In this document: one piece after another, positions 1 to 7,499 of the stretch
Position numbering within the stretch: position 1 is the first letter of the stretch
Layout of the letters: every line of letters begins with the position of its first letter
Origin: Actinobacteria bacterium UBA5176
Lineage (GTDB): Bacteria; Actinomycetota; UBA4738
DNA: 30,191 nucleotides
NCBI GenBank assembly: GCA_002413305.1
Contig: DHWS01000082.1
Coordinates: 6,213-36,403, forward strand
Direction of reading: 5' to 3'
Program-made: the position numbers and the translations under genes
Notes under the pieces: model-generated
Seen by the model: the letters and a program-made list of their open reading frames with translations, nothing else
Told to the model about the DNA's origin: nothing
Databases searched by the model: none

Positions 1-362
1 TCGAACACGCCGTAGTTCGGGAGCCGGACCTTGTGGTAGCGGGCGACCACATGCCCACCGTGCACCAGCCCGGCGGCGTTGTGCAGTCCCGCATCCGTGC
101 GATCGACGAATCCGGTCAGGACCGGGCAGCCGCCCGCGGTTCGCTCCGCCAGGTCCTTCAGGGCGGCGAGGTTGTCCCGGACGAACTCCGGGCGGAGCAG
201 CAGGTCCTCGGGCGGATAGCCGGTGATTGCCAGCTCCGGGAAACAGACGAGGTCGGCGCCGGCCTCGGTGGCCCGGGCGGCCCATGCGACCATCCGGTCC
301 ACGTTCCCACCGAGGTCGCCGACCGTCGGGTTGATCTGCCCGAGCGCGATCCGGATGGCCAT
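1..362 (-). CDS. nadE: Glutamine-dependent NAD+ synthetase, N-terminal part (cut by window edge)
   Basis: Only the first 120 codons are present; the gene runs off the left edge. The visible protein begins MAIRIALGQINPTVGDL and continues with CFPELAITGYPPEDLLLR, the typical start of the nitrilase-like glutaminase domain of long NadE. This domain releases ammonia from glutamine for the C-terminal synthetase domain, which amidates deamido-NAD. The glutamate of FPEL is the expected catalytic acid; the downstream Lys is in YHKVRLPN, and the Cys lies outside the window. On the minus strand TAGGCT (372-377) lies 9 nt before the ATG with no Shine-Dalgarno, so it may be leaderless as well as read through from the GS gene 23 nt upstream. 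A nadE/GlnA2 neighbourhood also exists in Streptomyces, from memory. Confidence 0.93.
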   Translation of the reverse strand, partial: MAIRIALGQINPTVGDLGGNVDRMVAWAARATEAGADLVCFPELAITGYPPEDLLLRPEFVRDNLAALKDLAERTAGGCPVLTGFVDRTDAGLHNAAGLVHGGHVVARYHKVRLPNYGVF

Positions 363-385
363 GGCCCGGCAAGCCTAGCGCCGGG

Positions 386-1714
386 CTACAGCAGCGGCAG
401 GTACCGCTCCAGCTCGTACGGCGTCACGTAGGCCTTGTAGCCGTCCCACTCCTCGCGCTTGTTGCGGATCAGGTACTCGAAGACGTGGTCGCCGAGCGTC
501 TCCCGCACCAGTTCCGAGCGCTCGGTGGCGGCGATCGCTTCGAACAGATCCTCGGGGAGCGATTCGATCCCGGCGGCGCGGCGTTCGTCCTCGCTCATCT
601 CGTAGATGTTGTTCGACGCCTCCGGCGGGAGCTCGTACTCGTGCTCGATGCCGGCCAGGCCTGCGGAGAGCATGCACGCGAACGCCAGGTACGGGTTGCA
701 CGCGGGGTCGGGGGAGCGGAACTCGATGCGCGTGGCCTCCTCCTTGCCGGGCTTGTACATCGGCACCCGGACCAGCGCGCTGCGGTTCCGGCGCGCCCAG
801 CAGATGTAGACGGGCGCTTCGAACCCCGGCACCAGGCGCTTGTAGGAGTTCACCCACTGGTTGGTGATGAGCGTGATCTCCTTGGCGTGCCGCAGGATCC
901 CCGCGATGTAGGCCTTGCCGGTCTTGGACAGGTGGTACTCGTCGGTGGGGTCGAAGAACGCGTTGCGGTCGCCCTCGAACAGGGACTGATGGGTGTGCAT
1001 GCCGGATCCGTTGACGCCCATAACCGGCTTCGGCATGAACGTGGCGTACACGCCGAACTCCTGCGCAGCCTCCTTGACCGTCAGGCGATACGTCATGACG
1101 TTGTCGGCCATGGACAGCGCGTCGGTGTACCGGAGGTCGATCTCGTGCTGGGACGGCGCCACTTCATGGTGCACGTACTCGACCGGGATGCCCATCCGTT
1201 CGAGGTACTCCACGGTGCGCTTGCGGTAGTCGGTGGCCACGTCGAGCGGGGTGAGGTCGAAGTACGAACCGTTGTCCAGGAACTCCGTCCCCTGCGAGTT
1301 CTTGAAATAGAAGTACTCGAGCTCCGGCCCGACGTAGAACGTGAACCCGAGCTCGGCAGCGCGGTCCAGCTGCCGCTTCAGTACGTACCGGGGGTCCCCA
1401 TCGAACGACGCACCGTCGGGCTCCTTGATGTCGCAGAACATCCGCGCGGCCTGGCCTTCGGCGCGCCAGGGGATGATCTGGAAGGAGGACGGGTCGGGGA
1501 AGGCGACCATGTCGGATTCCTGGATGCGACTGAACCCTTCGATCGCCGAACCGTCGAACCCCATCCCTTCGCTGAACGCGCCCTCGAGCTCCTGCGGCGT
1601 GATGGCGAAGGACTTCAGGCTCCCCAGGACGTCGGTGAACCAGAGCCAGATGAACTTGATCCCGCGTTCCTCGACCGTCTTGAGGACGTATTCGGCTTCG
1701 TCGCTCGGTGGCAT
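386..1714 (-). CDS. glnA2: Glutamine synthetase type I, GlnA2-like paralogue
   Basis: The 442-residue protein has the GS signatures: MGFDGSAIEGF (about 51-61), [12 protein letters not shown] (234-245, ATP-binding) and EFRSPDPACNPYLAFA (331-346). The length matches the actinobacterial GlnA2 class (about 446) rather than GlnA1 (about 478). The equivalent of the adenylylation tyrosine is Y371, but its context is NIYEMSEDE instead of NLYDLP, so control by GlnE is doubtful. The start has a good Shine-Dalgarno (GGGAGG, 11 nt upstream). TACCCT (1748-1753) is a likely -10, with a GlnR-like box behind it. It may make glutamine from glutamate and ammonia. Alternatively it may be a gamma-glutamylpolyamine synthetase, as reported for a Streptomyces paralogue also called GlnA2; sequence inspection cannot decide. 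Confidence 0.93.
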   Translation of the reverse strand: MPPSDEAEYVLKTVEERGIKFIWLWFTDVLGSLKSFAITPQELEGAFSEGMGFDGSAIEGFSRIQESDMVAFPDPSSFQIIPWRAEGQAARMFCDIKEPDGASFDGDPRYVLKRQLDRAAELGFTFYVGPELEYFYFKNSQGTEFLDNGSYFDLTPLDVATDYRKRTVEYLERMGIPVEYVHHEVAPSQHEIDLRYTDALSMADNVMTYRLTVKEAAQEFGVYATFMPKPVMGVNGSGMHTHQSLFEGDRNAFFDPTDEYHLSKTGKAYIAGILRHAKEITLITNQWVNSYKRLVPGFEAPVYICWARRNRSALVRVPMYKPGKEEATRIEFRSPDPACNPYLAFACMLSAGLAGIEHEYELPPEASNNIYEMSEDERRAAGIESLPEDLFEAIAATERSELVRETLGDHVFEYLIRNKREEWDGYKAYVTPYELERYLPLL

Positions 1715-1747
1715 GGTGTTCGAGACCTCCCTCGCTCGGCGTGAGCA

Positions 1748-1753
1748 AGGGTA
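1748..1753 (-). promoter_or_regulatory. Probable -10 element of the GlnA2-like gene
   Basis: On the minus strand this reads TACCCT, a TANNNT hexamer. It places the transcript start near 1741, about 27 nt before the start codon, leaving room for the GGGAGG ribosome-binding site. The same hexamer TACCCT precedes glnA1. No convincing -35 is seen, as expected for an activator-dependent promoter. Confidence 0.5.
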
Positions 1754-1774
1754 GAACGCGCCGCCGGTTGGACC

Positions 1775-1790
1775 GTTACGTCGAGGTTAA
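1775..1790. promoter_or_regulatory. Putative GlnR box upstream of the GlnA2-like gene
   Basis: The plus strand reads GTTAC-GTCGAG-GTTAA: two pentamers spaced by 6 nt. This resembles the actinobacterial GlnR half-site pair (GTnAC-n6-GaAAC). It is centred near -41 relative to the transcript start inferred from the TACCCT hexamer. The same pair with the pentamers swapped lies upstream of glnA1. Assignment to GlnR is inference from the motif and from the GlnR-like gene in this window. Confidence 0.5.
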
Positions 1791-1879
1791 ATCCGCGGGG
1801 TCCGATGCTCCGTCCATCGTGCCCGCCGCGCCGCGGGAACCGAAGTCCTGGGTCGGCCGCAGTCAGCGAATGAGGCGCG

Positions 1880-3037
1880 TCAGCTGCAGGGCAGCGGCGA
1901 CGGGAACGACGACTCGAACCGGTTGCGCACCCAGCAGTTCCCGATCCCGGTGCCGTCCCACAGCAGGTCCGCGCCGGGGAACGGCGCGATGGACGGATCC
2001 GGATCCGCGCCGTTCCCCGACAGGCGATTGGAAGCGATCAGGTTGCCGTCCGGGTTCGGCTCGAAGTCCAGACCGGCGCATTCCTCCGGGGAGAGATGGG
2101 TCACGACGCAGAAGTTCGTCACCGCGATTCCCAACGAGTTGTTGCCGGTGACGAGGTTGTCGGCGACCGAGTTGGCGTCGGCCGAGACCAGAAGGATGCC
2201 GGTGCCGACAGGCACCAGGCAGACCTCACCCCCGGCGCAGGTGTTGCCCCTGTTGTTGTCGTGGACGAAGTTGTGGTCGATGCGGTTGTTCGCGTTCACG
2301 TGGGTGTCGAGGAATGGCAGGATGAAGGAGAGGATGCCGCCCGTGTTCCCGGTGGCCTCGTTGTGATCAGCCCGAACGTTCGTACTGTTCTCGATCTCGA
2401 AGCCGCTCACGTTGTCGGTCGCGACGTCGTGGTCCATACGAACATCGTGGGACTGGCCGACGTAGATGCCGGTGTCCTGTGCTCCCGAGGCGAACGAGTG
2501 GTCCACCCGGCCGAATCCGGAGTGGGACGGGAAGATCCCATACTCGAGATCGTCGCGAGTGGTGGTGCGGGTGATCCGCCAGTGGTCGACGCAGTACAGG
2601 AAGACTCCGTAGCCGCCGAAATCGTCGACCGTGAACCCGCTCACGGTGGAGCCCTGCACACGCTGCGTCGCGTCCGTCAGACAGGCCGGGTCGGCGCTCC
2701 TTGCCACCGCGATGCCCTGGTCCTGTCCGCCGGGGTTCTCCAGCAGGACGGGATGACCCGGGACGGGCTGGCCGAGCAGGCTGATGCCGTCCTTGGAAAC
2801 GACCACTGCACAGAGTTCGCCCAGCTCGGTGGGACAGGGGCGACCCGCTTCGGTGTACGTGCCGGGCTCCACCAGGATGGTGTCGCCCGGGTTCGCCTGG
2901 TCCACGGCGGCCTGGATCGAGTCGCCGGGCCGCACGACGATCGTTGAGGCCGCGCGGGCGGCTCCCGGTGCCCCCAGGATGGCGATCGCGGCTGCCAGTA
3001 CGGTTCCCGCTGCACGTCGCAAGGCGATTCCGGTCAC
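1880..3037 (-). CDS. Secreted right-handed parallel beta-helix protein
   Basis: I chose the GTG at 3037 because AAGGAGG lies 6 nt upstream; a longer reading from 3106 has no such site. The 385-residue protein starts with an arginine-containing n-region, a hydrophobic stretch and AARAA, a Sec signal peptide with likely cleavage after about residue 30. The mature part opens with RPGDSIQAAVDQANPGDTI and VEPGTYTE, the hallmark beginning of NosD/pectate-lyase-like beta-helix proteins. Many short turns follow, rich in N, D, H and G (for example NSTNVRADHNEATGNTGG), typical of PbH1 repeats. Several cysteines near the C-terminus suggest disulfides. The substrate is unknown; carbohydrate binding or cleavage outside the cell is the family's usual role. 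It sits as an insert between glnA2 and glnE, which are often neighbours. Confidence 0.8.
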   Translation of the reverse strand: MTGIALRRAAGTVLAAAIAILGAPGAARAASTIVVRPGDSIQAAVDQANPGDTILVEPGTYTEAGRPCPTELGELCAVVVSKDGISLLGQPVPGHPVLLENPGGQDQGIAVARSADPACLTDATQRVQGSTVSGFTVDDFGGYGVFLYCVDHWRITRTTTRDDLEYGIFPSHSGFGRVDHSFASGAQDTGIYVGQSHDVRMDHDVATDNVSGFEIENSTNVRADHNEATGNTGGILSFILPFLDTHVNANNRIDHNFVHDNNRGNTCAGGEVCLVPVGTGILLVSADANSVADNLVTGNNSLGIAVTNFCVVTHLSPEECAGLDFEPNPDGNLIASNRLSGNGADPDPSIAPFPGADLLWDGTGIGNCWVRNRFESSFPSPLPCS

Positions 3038-3250
3038 TGCCTTCCTCCTTCGCTTTCGGTGGCGGGCGGGCGCGTGACAGACGGACGCTGGCGGGCGGGG
3101 CGGCACGGAGCGACACCCTTTCTACCCCACGATCCAGAGGCTCCGCAAGGCTTCTGCCCCGTTTCTCGGACTGCTCACGTGGGTACCTACGGGAAGCCCA
3201 CTTCGCGATCTCGACCACGACAGGGCGCGCCCTTTCGAAAGGAACCTTAC
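3038..3250. promoter_or_regulatory. Divergent intergenic region between the beta-helix gene and the small membrane protein gene
   Basis: This 213-bp gap must contain both divergent promoters, but no clear -35/-10 pair stands out. Two possible hairpins precede the plus-strand gene: CAGAGGC/GCTTCTG (around 3135-3155) and GTGGG/CCCAC (around 3179-3202). A palindrome CCTTTCGAAAGG (3232-3243) overlaps its ribosome-binding site. A structured leader is possible but unproven. Confidence 0.3.
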
Positions 3251-3454
3251 ATGTTGCTGTCCATCGCTTTGCTGGCGCACGCCGCGGGAGGGTGTGCCAC
3301 CACGCTGTGGATCATCGCCATCGTCCTCGGCATCGCCGGCATCATCACGCTCATCCGCGGCTCGGTGATCGCCGGGATCGTGCTGATCGTCCTGGCTTTC
3401 CTGGTGGGCCCCGGGGGCTACAGCATCTTCTCGTGCGGTGGCGGCGTGAAGTAG
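3251..3454 (+). CDS. Small membrane protein with GPGG motif
   Basis: This encodes 67 residues. AAAGGAA lies 7-8 nt before the ATG and supports the start. Two hydrophobic segments are visible: about residues 17-35 (TLWIIAIVLGIAGIITLI) and 40-53 (IAGIVLIVLAFLVG). They are separated by a short RGS turn, and GPGGYSIF follows the second. The pattern of two helices ending in GPGG is shared by a family of very small actinobacterial membrane proteins of unknown function. Two cysteines (one near the N-terminus, one in SCGGG near the C-terminus) could face the outside. It lies 71 bp upstream of glnE but is separated from it by a strong hairpin, so it is probably its own unit. Confidence 0.8.
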   Translation: MLLSIALLAHAAGGCATTLWIIAIVLGIAGIITLIRGSVIAGIVLIVLAFLVGPGGYSIFSCGGGVK

Positions 3455-3480
3455 CCGCGCCGCATGCTCTGGGTTCCACC

Positions 3481-3514
3481 ACCGGCCGGGCCGCTCCGGG
3501 AGCGCCCGGCCGGT
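3481..3514 (+). terminator. Strong GC hairpin between the small membrane gene and glnE
   Basis: ACCGGCCGGGC (3481-3491) pairs perfectly with GCCCGGCCGGT (3504-3514), an 11-bp stem with a 12-nt loop. No T tract follows. It may terminate the upstream transcript. Its right arm ends on the first base of the glnE -10 hexamer, so it could also serve as an operator-like inverted repeat. Confidence 0.5.
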
Positions 3515-3525
3515 ACGCTTCCCGC

Positions 3526-6213
3526 GTGATGACGCCGGAGATCCTCGGCCGGGCGCTGGGGGAAGCGCCGGATCCCGAGCTGGCCCGCGTAGCCGTCTCC
3601 CGCATCGGGGAGCGTCCGGCCGGACGGGACCTTCTCGAGCGCCCCGAGATCATCGGTCCCGCGGCCCGCCTGCTGGGGTTCTCCACCGCGGCGAGCGACT
3701 TCTTCCTCGCCCACCCCGAGGAGCTCGGAGCGCTCGCCGACCTCGCCCAGCGTTCGTTGGGTGAGCTCGTCGCCGAAGCGCACGGCGATGTCGATGCCCT
3801 CGGAGCACCCCCGGGTCTCCGGCGGTTCCGCCGCCGGGCCGCCTCCCGGATCGCCGCCCGCGACCTGTTCGGGGCCGGTGTCGAGGAGATGATGGCCGAG
3901 CTCAGCGCGATGGCCGAAGCCTGTGTCCAGGTCGGGCTCGAGATCGTCCGGCAGCCGGACGATCCCCCCGCCGCCGTGATCGGGATGGGGAAGCTCGGCG
4001 GCCGAGAGCTGAACTATTCGTCCGACGTGGACGTGCTGTTCGTGCACGGCGGGACGGGCGGCGAGGCGCAGGAGCGGGCGGCGGCCGCGGCGTCCCGGCT
4101 GATGGCGCTCCTTTCCGGCCACACCGCCGACGGCGTGGCGCTCCGGGTCGACGCGAACCTCCGGCCGGAGGGCCGGAGCGGCGTGCTTTCGCGTTCGCTC
4201 GAGTCGATGCTCGAGTACTACGGGCGCCACGCGGCAACGTGGGAGCGCCAGGCGCTGCTGAAGGCGCGTCCGGTGGCCGGTGACGAAGCGCTGGGCCGGG
4301 CCTTCGTGGAGGGCGTGGCGGCATTCGTCTACCCCGCGGTCCTCCCGGCGACCGCGATCGAGGACGTCCGCAGCTCGAAGGCCCGCATCGAGGAGCACGT
4401 TCGCGCGCTGGGCAAGGAGCGGACGGAGGTCAAGCGGGGATGGGGGGGTATCCGCGACGTGGAGTTCGCCGTGCAGCTGCTGCAGCTGGTGCACGGGCGG
4501 CGCGACGTTCGCCTCCGCTTGCCGAACACGCTCGAAGCGCTGGCCATGCTGGCCGAGGAGGGGTACGTGGGGGCGGGGGACGCCGAGGGGCTCGCCGACT
4601 CCTACCGCTTCCTGCGCCGCTTGGAGCACCGCCTCCAGATGGTCCGCGACCTCCAGACGCACGAGCTTCCGGCAGACCGGCGCGCCCTCGGCCCGCTTGC
4701 GCGTGCCATGGGTCTCCGCGACGCCGACCATCTGCGGCAGGAGTTCGAACGGCACACCTCGCTGATCCGCGGGATGCACGAGCGGCTGTTCTACCGCCCG
4801 CTGCTCGAAGCGTTCGCCGGCCCAGCGGTCCATGCCCCTCGGCCCGGCGTCGACCGCACGGCCACCGAGGAGCTGCTCCAGGCGCTCGGGTTCGCCGACC
4901 CGCCCCTGGCGTTCGACGCGTTCGCCCGGGTGGTCAACGATTCGACGCGCTTCGGGAAGGTGCTGCGGACGCAGTTCCCGGTAGTGGCCCCGGCCATCGC
5001 GTTCGCCGCCGTGCCCGACGCCGGGCTGGTCCGGTTCGAACGCATCGCCGACGCCCTCCGGGGGGACGAACGCTTCGCCGACGCCCTGGCCGACCGGCCG
5101 GAGGCGGCCCGGCGGCTGGCCGCGCTGGCGGCCGTCAGCTCGGCGTTCGCCGACATGCTCGTGGCGAACCCGCGCCTGGCCACTGCGGTCCTCGAGCTGC
5201 CGGCGCCCGAGCGGGCACTGTTCCCCGGCGATCCGCGCGCCGAGCTGCTCCGGGTTGCGGCGGCATACGCGTCCGGCGAGGTCCGCGCACCGGCATGCGG
5301 ACGGCTCCTGGCCTCGGTGGCGGACGGGCTGGTGGGGCGGGCGGTGGCGGAGGCCACGGCGACCGGCCCGTCGATCCCGATCGCCGCCATCGGCCTGGGA
5401 AAGCTGGGGAGCGAGGAGGTGTCGTTCGCCTCCGACCTCGACATCGTGTTCGTCTACGAGGGCGAAGGCGCGGAGGACTTCCATGCCGCATCCCGGATCG
5501 CCGAACGCATCCTGTCGATCGTCCGGGCGGCGGGATGGGAGGCCGACCCCGATCTCCGGCCCGAGGGACGGTCGGGCTCGCTGGCCCGCAGCATGGCCTC
5601 GTACCTGGAGTACTGGGAGCGATGGGCCGAGACGTGGGAGTTTCAGTCGCTGCTCCGGGCCCGCTTCGTGGCCGGCGACGAGGCGCTCGGCCGGCGGTTC
5701 GTGTCGAACGCGTCCGACTTCGCCTACCCGCAGCTGCTGACGTTCGAACAGGTGGCGGCGATCCGGCGGATGCGGGTGCGGATGGAGGAGGAGCGGGTCC
5801 GGCCCCGCGACGCCCGCCGGTTCCACTTCAAGCTCGGCTACGGCAGCTTGGCGGACGTCCAGTTCGCCGTGGAGCTGGCACTGATGCGACACGGGTTCGA
5901 GCACCCGCAGGTTCGAAGGACGAACACGCTGGAGGCGCTCGAGGCACTGGCCGCGGCGCGCCTGGTGGAGGACAGCGTGGCCCGGTCGCTGGGAGAGGCG
6001 TCGATCTTTCTCACCGAGATCAAGCACGCGCTGGACATCGAACGCCGCGTTGCAGTTGATTCGCTTCCCCCGACCCCGGAGGCGCAAGCGGCGCTGGGGC
6101 GGCGGCTCGGCTACGAGGATCGGCCGCGGCAGCGGCTGCTCGAGGACTACCGCCGGATCACCCGCAGGGCGCGCTTGGCGATGGAGCGCGTCTTCTACGG
6201 CGACGAAGCATGA
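3526..6213 (+). CDS. glnE: Bifunctional glutamine synthetase adenylyltransferase/deadenylase
   Basis: GlnE attaches AMP to, and removes it from, the regulatory tyrosine of GlnA1. The 895-residue protein has the expected duplicated nucleotidyltransferase core: GMGKLGGRELNYSSDVDVLF near residues 153-172 (deadenylase half) and GLGKLGSEEVSFASDLDIVF near 622-642 (adenylylase half), each with the metal-binding SDxD. It is slightly shorter than the usual 945-1000, mainly at the N-terminus. GTG 3526 is preferred because TACGCT (3514-3519) is a TANNNT hexamer 6 nt upstream, fitting a leaderless start; ATG 3529 is the alternative. The open frame extends far upstream without homology, so the longer reading is rejected. 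The next gene overlaps the stop (ATGA), indicating translational coupling. glnA1 lies downstream on the other strand. Confidence 0.95.
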   Translation: MMTPEILGRALGEAPDPELARVAVSRIGERPAGRDLLERPEIIGPAARLLGFSTAASDFFLAHPEELGALADLAQRSLGELVAEAHGDVDALGAPPGLRRFRRRAASRIAARDLFGAGVEEMMAELSAMAEACVQVGLEIVRQPDDPPAAVIGMGKLGGRELNYSSDVDVLFVHGGTGGEAQERAAAAASRLMALLSGHTADGVALRVDANLRPEGRSGVLSRSLESMLEYYGRHAATWERQALLKARPVAGDEALGRAFVEGVAAFVYPAVLPATAIEDVRSSKARIEEHVRALGKERTEVKRGWGGIRDVEFAVQLLQLVHGRRDVRLRLPNTLEALAMLAEEGYVGAGDAEGLADSYRFLRRLEHRLQMVRDLQTHELPADRRALGPLARAMGLRDADHLRQEFERHTSLIRGMHERLFYRPLLEAFAGPAVHAPRPGVDRTATEELLQALGFADPPLAFDAFARVVNDSTRFGKVLRTQFPVVAPAIAFAAVPDAGLVRFERIADALRGDERFADALADRPEAARRLAALAAVSSAFADMLVANPRLATAVLELPAPERALFPGDPRAELLRVAAAYASGEVRAPACGRLLASVADGLVGRAVAEATATGPSIPIAAIGLGKLGSEEVSFASDLDIVFVYEGEGAEDFHAASRIAERILSIVRAAGWEADPDLRPEGRSGSLARSMASYLEYWERWAETWEFQSLLRARFVAGDEALGRRFVSNASDFAYPQLLTFEQVAAIRRMRVRMEEERVRPRDARRFHFKLGYGSLADVQFAVELALMRHGFEHPQVRRTNTLEALEALAAARLVEDSVARSLGEASIFLTEIKHALDIERRVAVDSLPPTPEAQAALGRRLGYEDRPRQRLLEDYRRITRRARLAMERVFYGDEA

Positions 6214-7367
6214 ACGGCCCTCCCGTCCCGATCCCCGCGTACGGCCGGGGTTCGCTGGCGGAGCTCACGCCGTCGCTGTTCGCCGCGCTTCGGATCCCGG
6301 GGTTCGAGAACGCGTTGGAGGTTGAACCCTTTCGGCAGGTGAGTCTGCTGGTCATCGACGGGCTGGGATGGGAGCTGTTGCGGGGACATCCGGAAGACGC
6401 GCCCTTCCTCCACGGGCACGCTGCCCAGGCCCTGACCACTGGGTTCCCAGCCACGACCGCGTCCAGCCTCGGGTCGATCGGCACGGGTCGGCCGCCCGGT
6501 GAACATGGCCTGGTCGGGTACTGCTTCGCGGTGCCGCCCTCAGAAGACCGGCCGATGAACGCACTGAAGTGGCAGTTGTACGGGAGCGGCCCGCAGGTGG
6601 ACCTCCGGGAGGCGTTCCCGCCCGAGCTGGCCCAGCCCCGGCCGACGGCGTTCGAGCGCGCCGCCGCCGAGGGCGTCAAGGTGACGCTGATCGGGCCCGG
6701 GTATCTGGCCCGGTCGCCCTTGGAGCGGGCGGTGCTTCGGGGTGGCCGCTACCGGTTCGCGCTGGGGATGGGTGACCTGGCGTCGGAGGCAACGCGGGCA
6801 TTGGGTGAGGAACGGAGCTTCACCTACGCCTACCACCCGGCGCTGGACACGACCGGCCACGTTCGGGGCATCGCGTCCGAAGCGTGGGCGCTGGAGCTTC
6901 GACACGTGGACCGGGTGGCCGCGGATATCGCTGATCGGCTTCGGCCCGGGCAGGCCATGGTGGTGACCGGCGATCACGGCATGGTCGACCTCGACCGGGC
7001 GGACCGGGTCGAGGTGGCCGATCATCCCCAGCTCATGGCCGGCGTCCGCATGCTGGGCGGTGAGGCTCGCGCCCGCCACGTCTACACGGCCGCGCGGGCG
7101 GGCGAGGACGTGGCGGCCGCCTGGCGCGGCTCGCTCGGCGACCGGATGTGGGTTCGAACCCGCGATGAAGCGATCGCTGAGGGGTGGTTCGGCCCGATCG
7201 TCGACGACGACGTGCGCCCGAGGATCGGGGACGTGGTCGCAGCGGCGTTCGGTGCCGTCGGGGTCTTCCAGAAAGAGGTCGACTCGCGCCAGGCCGAGTT
7301 CGTCGGCCATCACGGCTCCATGACGAAGGACGAACAGCTCGTCCCCTTCATCCTGGTCCGGGGCTGA
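6210..7367 (+). CDS. Alkaline-phosphatase-superfamily phosphodiesterase/nucleotide pyrophosphatase-like protein
   Basis: The 385-residue protein matches the type I phosphodiesterase/nucleotide pyrophosphatase pattern. LLVIDGLGWELL (about 47-58) holds the first metal-binding Asp. FPATTASSLGSIGTG holds the Thr nucleophile, followed by PPGEHGLVGY. HPALDTTGH, TGDHGMVDL and GHHGSMTKDEQ supply the remaining metal-binding His and Asp residues. No signal peptide is seen, so it is probably cytoplasmic. It overlaps the glnE stop by 4 bases and is likely co-transcribed with it. The substrate is unknown. A link to GlnE through nucleotide or phosphodiester chemistry is possible but speculative. It ends convergently with glnA1, with tandem palindromes and a hairpin terminator between them. 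Confidence 0.87.
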   Translation: MNGPPVPIPAYGRGSLAELTPSLFAALRIPGFENALEVEPFRQVSLLVIDGLGWELLRGHPEDAPFLHGHAAQALTTGFPATTASSLGSIGTGRPPGEHGLVGYCFAVPPSEDRPMNALKWQLYGSGPQVDLREAFPPELAQPRPTAFERAAAEGVKVTLIGPGYLARSPLERAVLRGGRYRFALGMGDLASEATRALGEERSFTYAYHPALDTTGHVRGIASEAWALELRHVDRVAADIADRLRPGQAMVVTGDHGMVDLDRADRVEVADHPQLMAGVRMLGGEARARHVYTAARAGEDVAAAWRGSLGDRMWVRTRDEAIAEGWFGPIVDDDVRPRIGDVVAAAFGAVGVFQKEVDSRQAEFVGHHGSMTKDEQLVPFILVRG

Positions 7368-7396
7368 GGTCGCACAACCTGGGTCGTGGTCATCAC

Positions 7397-7424
7397 GTAT
7401 GGCGCCATACGTATGGCGCCATAC
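7397..7424. repeat. Two tandem copies of a perfect 14-bp palindrome
   Basis: GTATGGCGCCATAC occurs at 7397-7410 and again directly at 7411-7424. Each copy is its own reverse complement, so the 28-bp block is also a palindrome. It lies between convergent genes, 29 bp after the phosphodiesterase stop and upstream of the shared terminator hairpin. It could be a dimer-of-dimers protein site or an RNA hairpin. No known operator is recognised. Confidence 0.9.
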
Positions 7425-7437
7425 ACGTAGAACGTGA

Positions 7438-7466
7438 AAGGAGACCGGTGGCGGACCGGTCTCCTT
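7438..7466. terminator. Bidirectional hairpin terminator between convergent genes
   Basis: Bases 7438-7449 and 7455-7466 form a perfect 12-bp stem (core GGAGACCGGT/ACCGGTCTCC) with a 5-nt loop GGCGG. Short T-rich stretches follow in both directions, but there is no long T tract. It suits termination of the glnE-phosphodiesterase transcript on one strand and glnA1 on the other. Confidence 0.75.
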
Positions 7467-7499
7467 CGTCACCTCTCCGTGACCGATTTCACGGTTCCC

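Noticed and set aside
2944..3525. Extension of glnE to an upstream start, giving 1089 codons
   Set aside because: The extra residues are Arg-rich without family similarity and overlap the small membrane gene; the TACGCT -10 and GTG at 3526 fit the true start.
3418..6087. Long 889-codon open frame on the minus strand opposite glnE
   Set aside because: A shadow of glnE: no domain-like pattern, Arg/Gly/His-rich as expected from the complement of GC-rich coding sequence.
7425..7440. parS-like half site (AACGTGAAA) next to the tandem palindromes
   Set aside because: Only one half of the TGTTTCACGTGAAACA consensus is matched; not a ParB site.
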